From contig OZ018321.1 of assembly GCA_963969495.1 (NCBI GenBank), forward strand, positions 125,213,218-125,277,217: a DNA stretch of 64,000 nucleotides, written 5' to 3'. Below, piece after piece: positions 57,033 through 64,000 of this stretch. Position 1 is the stretch's first letter; each line of letters starts with the position of its first letter. The translations under genes and the position numbers were made by a program. The notes below the pieces were generated by a model. That model worked only from the letters and a program-made list of their open reading frames with translations. It ran no database searches and was not told where the DNA came from. This stretch comes from Ceratothoa steindachneri. Its lineage: Eukaryota > Arthropoda > Malacostraca > Isopoda > Cymothoidae.

Positions 57033-57297
57033 AAGACAGTTACAACTCGAGCACCCCTGTCGCAAAATCAGAGATAGATCCAGTTCACTGGAGCTCTTGT
57101 GCTGCTCAGTTGAGAGCTGCGACACGATTGTGGACGTTCAGGCCAGGGGAGACCTTAGAGTTGGTGTGCTTGGTCAAAAGGGTATCTGTTGGCCGAACGA
57201 CCGAAAACCTCCTGAAAATAGGCGGATGTGGCTTGTGCGAGAGAAAATCACACAAAAAACCCTTTTATGCATATGCTCGGATGCTAAAGTAATTAAT

Positions 57298-58340
57298 ATG
57301 GCGAAGAAAAATGGTCCTCAGTTGTGAAAACTAACCTGCGGAAAATGCAAAATCTACAGATGAAGCTAAAACTTCGGTGGCAGGAGTTGCAAGGAGCTCA
57401 CAGACGCCAATAGTGTATGTGGGCGATCGTATTGGTTAGTTGAGAGAGGAGAACTCCCTCTCTAAAAGTGAGGTCCACCTCTTGAGATCGGAGAGATGTA
57501 AGTACTTAGGAGACTCCAAAGGAAAGAAGACACCCAACGTCTCAGAGCAAGAGTCTTCTGCTGCAGGACTGCTGGCTCAACAAGCCAAAATTAAGAAAAA
57601 AAGAGGAAGAAGATAAAGTAGAAAGAGAAGAATATGAAGTAGAAACAGAGGTAGCTAACGTATAAACAGAAGAAGAGAAGCAAAAGGAAAATAACAAAAC
57701 TAAGAAGAAGAAGAAAAAGAAGAAAAAGAAGAGAAATATAGAGAAGAAAGAGGAGACTGACAAGTCGCTCCTGAAAGGGAAAACTCTGTCTTCTACATTT
57801 AAATGTGCTAGGGTCATCCTTATTGGAGGTCTCAAGCACGGGACCTGTAACCCTTGCTGGCGACCACCCTTCGCAACAGTGTGAAGGTAAGCTTCCTGCA
57901 TGGAAGGGGTAAAGCCCAAATTAGAGTAGAAGCGGAGAAATCTGAGAATTCTGAGAGCTCGGTCGTTGTCCTGATAGTAAGTGGCAACAGCCTTTACCTC
58001 AGAGGAGGTAGGGTAGGCCCTACCCCTAATTTTCTTGATACCGTGAAAAACCTGCAGATGTGTCGGGGTTGGGATGCTAATGAGAAAAGATTCAACCTGG
58101 ACCGCTCACTCGAGGAACGTCCCTTTGAACAGACGCCTGGCAGATTTGTGCACGGCGGTGTTTTTTTTCTGGACCTTTACCACACTTTTTATGGTAGGAA
58201 CGTTCTCTACCAAAGGGATGGGGTGCACCTTTTCTTTAAAGGAAAAGTTGTGCACTCTAACATGATACAAGATGTCGTGGAGCGGAACCAAAGGAGTGTC
58301 CCGCCCGGAGTGAAGGCGGGAGTGCACCAATACGCCCGTG
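57298..58340 (+). pseudogene. CR1/L2 LINE copy B ORF1, esterase triad decayed
   Basis: The ATG at 57298 opens MAKKNGPQL then a stop, then KLTCGKCKIYR and a cysteine cluster, in the same position as the copy A zinc region. A Lys/Glu-rich linker occupies 57590-57760. In the SGNH domain the block I Ser motif GDSQTR of copy A has become GGLKHG (~57822), and block III GSSND has become VSGNS (~57982). Only the DGVHLFFKGK block V motif (~58217) is retained. So this copy cannot encode an active esterase. Frame breaks are frequent. Confidence 0.75.
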
Positions 58341-58462
58341 TCACTGGTGGAAGGAGATTCTCGGCAGTCATTAGAAAGGGTGCCACCACGCTACCGCCTA
58401 TGGGTAGAGAGGCAAATATGACGGGAGACAGAACAGCGTAGGGAGTCCTACATTCAGGGACT

Positions 58463-61400
58463 CCCTGAAAGTTGTTTTGTTTAAAGCGAGGTCAATCCGG
58501 AACAAGTTTCTTGAACTTCGTGGCCTCGTAGCGACGGAAGAACCTGAGAATGGGGCCGTAAGATTCGTGGCTAAAAAAGTCGAACCGAGATTTTGAGGGT
58601 GAATTTACGATTCCCAGTTACTAACTCTTTCTAAATGACAGGCTAGACAGAGAGGGTGGCGATGTTATGTTGTATGTTAGGGATACATTCAAAACTACGA
58701 ACTGCAACATTATATCCGACCACGAGCTACTAGGTGTAGACCTAGAAATAGATCCTGCCAGATATCGGACCCTGGTGCTTTATAGACCGCCATCTCAACT
58801 CGTTGAGACGGACAGGGAACTGTACCGGCTGCTGGGTAAACTTGTTGAAGACAGTGTGGGTATCGTCATGTGAGACTTCAACACCCAAGCTGATTGGATA
58901 ACCAGAGAACCCTTGGCGAGATCGCACTGCTCCTGGAGTTCGCGAACGACGAGTTCCTGACTCAATGGGTGAGAGAGCCGACAGGAGGCAATAATATTCT
59001 CGACTTGGTTTTCATCTCTGAGGATGACATCCTTGAGGGGCTATCTGTATGCGAGGAGCTCGGTGGCAGTGACCAAAGACTAGTCGGATTTATAGTCAAG
59101 GTCCCCAAGGTATGGTCTGTGACTCGTGAATCGAGGAGCCTTGATTTAAGAAGAGCAGACTTAGCAGGTCTTCGTGCTCTATTGGCTGATGTAAGGCTGG
59201 ATGGGTGTGAGAATGTTGAAGATTTGTTGGAATAGTTTCAGAGCTACGTTCATGAGTCTTCAATCCCAATTTATCACTGTGAAATGTTTGCGTCAGTCTT
59301 CTGTTCAAACAAGCTGGTTTAATCGAAAAATTGGTTAACTGCTGAGGAAGAAGAGAACTGCATACTGAGAATCAAAGATTTATGGTGACTTCGATGAGTG
59401 CCGTAGGCTTACAAGGAGAGTGAACTCCAGCATAAGGGCGGCAAAGCGTGCCGAGGATCTCCGAGTGGCGAGACTTTGCAAAGTGAATCCCAAGGAGATC
59501 TTTGGTTAGGTAAAGAGACGTAAACCAATCTGCCGCAAGATTGAACCTTTGGTGAAAGAGGGGCTATTAAAGCACACCGTCGTAGAATAAGCTCCTGACG
59601 ATATACCATATATAACTATTCGTTAAGGGAATTTTCGTTATTTCGAATGCGTGGTAATCTGATTGACCGAGGTTAGTTCAAAAAGGGGGAGGGGGCCTGG
59701 AGAGGCTTATTTATCTTCAATATGCTTAAGAGGTAGAACGGAGTACAAGGATAAATAATATGGCTTCCATTAATAAAATAAAGTTTTATTAATCAAACTA
59801 TCAACAACACACACAAAAAATGGTTACATAAACGGGGAATGAAAAGGGTCGTGGGAATATCTGACTAAACTAAGGATTAAGATTTGGAGAGATTTAAAAA
59901 GGTAAACAAACAAAAAAAAGGGAGGAATGGTTCGCTAAACAATTTAAAGCAGAGGGTTGCATTGACAAATGGTTAAATGATTAAAGGTAATGCTCAGCTT
60001 ACGTAATTACAAAGTTGTTGGGCAGAGGAAGACGATGCCAAGGAATCTTCGGTCTAATTGGCGATTTCCCGCAGAAGGCTTTTTCGGTGGGTTGTCCTTA
60101 ACGAGGGGGAAGGACTGTCTTCGAGGAGTGAGAGCGAAGTGGGGCTCGGAAGTACGAGCGATTCTTGTGACAGCAAATCAGAGATGTTCTAGATGAACAA
60201 TGGAGGTTATTGTTGAAACCAAGCGTTCTCTTGAAGAACGTTAAAATGGGGGAATTTAATTATCCGGACGTGATTTCTTGGGAACGAGAACCGTTTCTTG
60301 ACGAACGGGCTTGAAGAACAATGGCTGTTCTAACGTTGTTCTCTTTCGGAACAACAAGGGGGCCTTGTTGACTTGGCGTCTCGAGGGGCACGAACCTTGG
60401 CACTCAAGGGATATTGTACTCTTGTGGACAATAAGGGGTTTCTCGGCAGAGTACCTAGGTGCACAAGGGAGACCGGATCGGCTTAATACCTCGCGAAGAT
60501 AATCTGGATTTGCTTCAATTGGAAAAAGCTATGGTATAGATAGCCGGAGCCATCCCCATGGCGTAGGAGATAATTGAGGGGAGGACTTCGGGGGAATGTC
60601 CCGGTGGCGCCTGGGAAAATACCTTATCTGCCCATGAGCCTAATTCAATCTGGCGAGATCGACCTATGGAGGCGAAACGGGGGAGTAAACCTCATTGATT
60701 AAACATTAGCTATGATGGTGATAACGCGCTTCTGCTTCCTCTCGCAGGATACACGTGTGGAAGCATGTGGGTAAGAATGGTTAGCATGTGATAGAGGCTG
60801 AATTAAAGCGGCCTCATACCGTTTTATCACACACACAGATGTAGAAAATGCAAACCTCCTGAACGGCTACTTCTCTTTAGTGTTTACTGAAGAGTGTGGT
60901 TGCATCCTCCAGCCCATGGATTCTTACTTGGTTGAGAAGCTGGAGGAAATCGACTTCACCCAAAGAGAAGTATAAAAAATAATCAAGCACCTAAAGACGA
61001 ATAACTCCCCTGGGCCGGACGGGTTTCCATCTAAAATGGTGAAGGAAGTGTATGCTGATGTGTCACCACATCTGGGTACAAGCTTCAAAATCTCAATCCG
61101 GACTGGATGCATTCCTAGAGACTGGCGTGAGGCGGAGGTGACTCCTATCTTCAAGAAAGAAGGCTCTAGCCAATATTCGAACTACTGACCTATTAGTTTA
61201 AGTTTGACAGTTGGTAAACTCATGGAAAGCATCATAATGCACAATATAACGTTATATTTAGAGTAAGACTTGCTATTGAGGGGATCCCAGCACGAGTTCG
61301 AAGTCAACGGTCATGCCTGACGAATCTTGTGGAATTCTTCACTTCGTTTTCAGTGAGCATGATCGGGATAAGGCAGTGAATGTTATCTAACTAGACTTTC

Positions 61401-61612
61401 AGAAAGCCTTTGATAAGCTACCACACTGCCGCCTTCTTCTGAAATTGGTGCACTGGAGATAGGTGGAAACGTAGCAGGTTGGATAGAGAACTGGCTAAGC
61501 GGTAGACGGCAATAGGTGGTTTTGAATGGACAGGCTTCTGAGTGGGTGCCCGTTATTGGCGGTGTCCCTCAAGGTTCTGTCCTGGGACCACTACTGTTAA
61601 TCATCTATGTTA
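58463..61612 (+). pseudogene. CR1/L2 LINE copy B ORF2 (endonuclease and partial RT)
   Basis: Endonuclease: KARSIRNKFLELRGLV (58484), MLYVRDTFKTTNCNIISDHE (58667), YRTLVLYRPPSQ, DFNTQADW (~58877, preceded by a stop), GGSDQRLV (~59061, with His of SDH changed to Gln). Linker to LLKH at 59560. After the insert it resumes with ENANLLNGYFSLVF (~60845), NNSPGPDGFPS (~61000), GCIPRDWREAEVTPIFKKEG (~61107), PISLSLTVGKLMESI (~61190), LDFQKAFDKLPH (~61393), GVPQGSVLGPLL (~61561). It ends before the catalytic FADD. Many stops. Confidence 0.8.
59578..60831 (-). mobile_element. Probable solo LTR (Gypsy-like) inserted in CR1/L2 copy B
   Basis: The alignment with copy A shows that ORF2 is interrupted between LLKH and ENANLL. 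The insert is flanked by a 5-bp duplication CACAC (59573-59577 and 60832-60836). On the minus strand it starts TGTGATAAAACGG, the TGT start expected of an LTR, and its other end is ACGACG rather than ACA. It has no internal coding or inverted ends. An AATAAAATAAAG stretch near 59776 and the 1,254-bp length fit an LTR. I infer recombination between two LTRs of a Gypsy-type element, but no second copy was matched. Confidence 0.55.
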
Positions 61613-64000
61613 ACGGGGGTTTTCGGGGCTGCATGCGGAATATATAACCTTTAGGGCTACTTAGCCTCTATACCCCAATTGTTGGCGCATTACCTGTTCG
61701 TGGTGCACCTGCTTAATGGCCATGGCCTTAATATCCTAAATCGCAATAGCGCAACTCATTACCACCAACAGACCAACACCTTTTCTCACATAGACTTAAA
61801 CCTTAGCTCTCCTAACTTCCCCACAGAACCATACTAGATCACATATCCCAATCTCTGTGGTAGTGATCACTACATTATTATAATAGAATTCCCAGCGCAA
61901 GCCTTCCCGAAACCCATGAGGAAATGGAACTATAATCGTTCAAACTGGACTGCCTTTGCAACCAAAATAGCTAATATAAAATTGACCCTAGAACAAAATG
62001 ATAAGGAAATGAACATCTTCTCATTTACAAAGGCCCTGCAAACAATTGCTCTAGAATGCATCCCAATGAATAGGTCCAAACCAAGAGACCGTTCTACACC
62101 ATGGTGTAACGAAGACTGCCAAGAAATGAAAATAAAACGAGATAGGGGACACAAAATCTTTACAGCAACATGGTTAGTAACAGATTACATAGAATATAAA
62201 CATCTATGCGCTGTTACCCAAAATAAATTTAAGGAATTTAAAACATCTTCCTGGAGAAGATACACGTCAACCATTAACTCCAACACGCCCATCCCTAAAA
62301 TATGTCGACAAGTACAGCGAATGTTAGGAAAACAATGTCCAATATACCTCCCGATTCTAAAGATAAATGGCAACACAATCAATGACCAAAAGTAAGTTTG
62401 CAATACTATTGCAAGCTCCCTAAGTCTTATATCAAGGGGCTCGAATGAAAGATAATATTTGGTCCGAAAAGCCACAGTCAACCAAACCCCACTAAACTTC
62501 TCCACCTGCAGCTCTCCGCCTTCTAACCTCTCCTTCTCCCAAGCAGAGCTTGAAGAAACACTTGCAAAAAGCCCTAATACAGTTCCAGGAAACGACAACA
62601 TAACATACAACATTCTGAAGAAAAGTCAACCCACCTGCTACAGCTCCTCCTACAACAATACAATCGGATATGGAAAGAAGGCTCATTTCCGGACCACTGG
62701 TGACAGGCGGTAATACTCCCTTTCCTAAAACCAGGTAAGGACCGATCTAATCCCAACAATTACCCACCTATATCACTGACATCTTTTCTATGTAAGCTGA
62801 TGGAGAAGATGGTAAACAACAGACTGAAATGTTTTTTAGAAAACAACAATATGTTATCACCCAATCAATATGGCTACCGAAAAACCCGCTCCACGCTAGA
62901 CCCTCTAACCATCCTTGACCATGATGTAGAACAATCATTCGCTCAACGAAATTTTCTCACTGCCGTATTTTTTTATCTAGCCAAGGTATATGCCACTGTC
63001 TGGCGTCGTCATATTGTGAACCAACTCTATAAACTAGGCATCATAGGCCCAATGGCTTTTTATTAAAAACTTTCTCAGTGCCCCAAGTTTTTTTGTAAAA
63101 ATGCATGGGACATGCTCTAAACCATACACCCAATATGAAGGAGTACCACTAGGGAGTGTTCTTAGCACAGCCTTGTTTATAATTGTGGTAAACGACTTCA
63201 CCCTACAGGTTCCACCCGCTATTAGATGCGCCTTATACGTGGATGACCTAGCAATCTGGCACTACGGTAAAACCCCAAATTAAGTAGCAAACCATCTACA
63301 AATAGCAATAAACAATATTGCCCATTATGCTACACACCACGGTTTCACAATATCAGCGGAGAAAACTGTGGCTACTACCTTTACTAGGAAAAGAACTACC
63401 CGTCATATGGCCCTACGGATTAACCACCATCAAATTACCTTTAAAAACCAAACTTGATTCTTAGGCCTTTTACTGGATCAAAGGTTCCCATGAAAGGATC
63501 ATATGCCTGATCTCAGGAGACGCTTTATCAGCGTAACTAACCTCCTCAAAAAACTATCCCACCTCCATTGGGGTGCAGACAAAAACACACTATTTTATCT
63601 ACACCGCACCCTGTTTTTTCCAGAATTGGTTACGGCTGTCAACTATATGGAGCGGCTACAAAGTCAACCCTAGGCAAATTAGACCCGCTTCATTACCAAG
63701 GCCTACGACTGGCTACAGGTGCTTTTAAATCCACCCCAACAGGACTCCCACGATTAGCCTACCAAAGGATGGAATCTGAACTAAGATACCTAGCTCGTGT
63801 ATACCGTACCAACTACAAGCATCTACAGCTTATCAGATCAGTACCAACAGAGCTCAAAGGACAACCATCTACCTGTCCTACACTCAAAAGGGTCAAAAAT
63901 CGCATGATAGATTGACAACTAGACAACCCAAATATCTATTTAGAAAAATACCGCCAAATCCCCCCTTGGACAACACAATCACCTAGAATATGCATATTAC
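61613..64000 (+). mobile_element. I/Jockey-superfamily LINE, partial, runs off the window
   Basis: The element begins at the copy B break and continues past the window end. The endonuclease tail reads NILNRNSATHYHQQ (~61730), SHIDLNLSSPNF (~61787) and CGSDHYIIIIEFP (~61855). RT shows NTVPGNDNITYNIL (~62573), MEKMVNNRLKCFLENNNML (62800), QYGYRKTRSTLDP, GVPLGSVLSTALF (~63140) and YVDDLAIW (~63235). The post-RT sequence (GYGCQLYGAATKS, PLHYQGLRLATGAFKSTPTG, ~63620-63740) resembles the 6.6-kb region of the LINE at 1258-8081, so both belong to related clades, though the copies are clearly distinct. Several stops and frameshifts. RNase H, if present, would lie beyond 64000. Confidence 0.75.
61916..63290 (+). 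pseudogene. LINE ORF2 endonuclease-RT segment
   Basis: The longest open piece (61916-62395) reads KWNYNRSNWTAFATKIANI ... TPWCNEDCQEMKIKRDRG, the linker between endonuclease and RT, including the family's W-W/C-N-x-x-C motif. After a stop, RT continues in 62800-63066, with the catalytic strand decayed to FLTAVFFYLAKVYATVWRRH (other LINEs have F-x-D-L-x-K-A-x-D-x-V-W; both Asp are lost). YVDDLAIW (63235-63258) is intact. So one half of the active site is gone. Confidence 0.7.

Larger units (their letters stand above)
57298..61612 (+). mobile_element. CR1/L2-type LINE, copy B, interrupted and 3'-truncated
   Basis: Same family as copy A (11.9-16.1 kb) but on the opposite strand. ORF1 spans 57298-58340 and ORF2 58463-61612. 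A 1,254-bp foreign insert sits at 59578-60831. The copy stops abruptly after the RT motif GVPQGSVLGPLLLIIYVN (61612), losing the RT catalytic FADD region, tail and 3' UTR. A different LINE starts at the break. The 5' UTR may extend upstream into 57060-57297, which reads as translatable sequence without known motifs. Confidence 0.8.

Noticed and set aside
57542..57919. Phe-rich minus-strand frame
   Set aside because: It is the antisense of the Lys/Glu-rich linker of LINE copy B ORF1.

Overview
The window looks like gene-poor, transposon-saturated nuclear DNA from an animal. Introns, TA and CA microsatellites, and the mix of mobile families (piggyBac, mariner, BEL/Pao, Gypsy, CR1/L2 and I/Jockey LINEs) fit an arthropod, possibly a crustacean. 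That assignment is an inference, because no host gene could be recognised. No conserved single-copy gene, rRNA or functional tRNA was found. Almost everything that can be identified is a mobile-element copy, usually broken by stops and frameshifts. Most reading frames outside these copies are low-complexity or antisense artefacts.

Layout. 1-960: a tRNA-derived SINE-like sequence. 964-8115: a piggyBac-like MITE (TTAA duplications, 14-bp inverted ends) split by a full-length 6.8-kb LINE that encodes zinc-knuckle ORF1, endonuclease, RT, RNase H and a C-terminal zinc motif; the LINE has its own 13-bp target duplication. 8116-11880: unassigned, with a diverged tandem repeat. 11880-16060 (minus): CR1/L2-type LINE copy A with an SGNH-esterase ORF1 and an endonuclease-RT ORF2. 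17874-18472: a mariner deletion derivative. 19717-20600: an LTR-retroelement integrase tail and an LTR-like stretch. 22948-24825: a piggyBac transposase pseudogene with an apparent intron.

25950-37510: a CA repeat, unassigned LTR-like DNA, a 630-bp TA-rich repeat, a deleted plus-strand Gypsy fragment, and then a 6.1-kb minus-strand Gypsy element of the same family. The latter has integrase upstream of RT (Gmr1-like gene order). 38740-41300: a Jockey-type LINE with 3' UTR repeats. 41770-43890: TA repeats that bracket a palindromic element with a hammerhead-ribozyme-like motif in each arm, followed directly by a complete Tc1/mariner copy. 45322-46112: a 779-bp element with long inverted repeats, a 6-bp duplication and an exon-like coding start. 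46186-52596: a degenerate BEL/Pao element between LTR remnants.

52600-57000: unassigned DNA, two pyrimidine-rich tracts and a CR1/L2 RT fragment. 57298-61612 (plus): CR1/L2 copy B, interrupted by a 1.25-kb insert with a 5-bp duplication, probably a solo LTR. 61613-64000: another I/Jockey-superfamily LINE running off the edge.

No operon-like cooperation exists here. The functional relationships are those within each element (capsid, protease, RT, RNase H, integrase or endonuclease) and the insertion history recorded by nesting. The most unusual observations are the palindrome with two hammerhead-like cores, the unclassified inverted-repeat element at 45.3-46.1 kb, the IN-before-RT Gypsy, and the precisely datable LINE-in-MITE nest.
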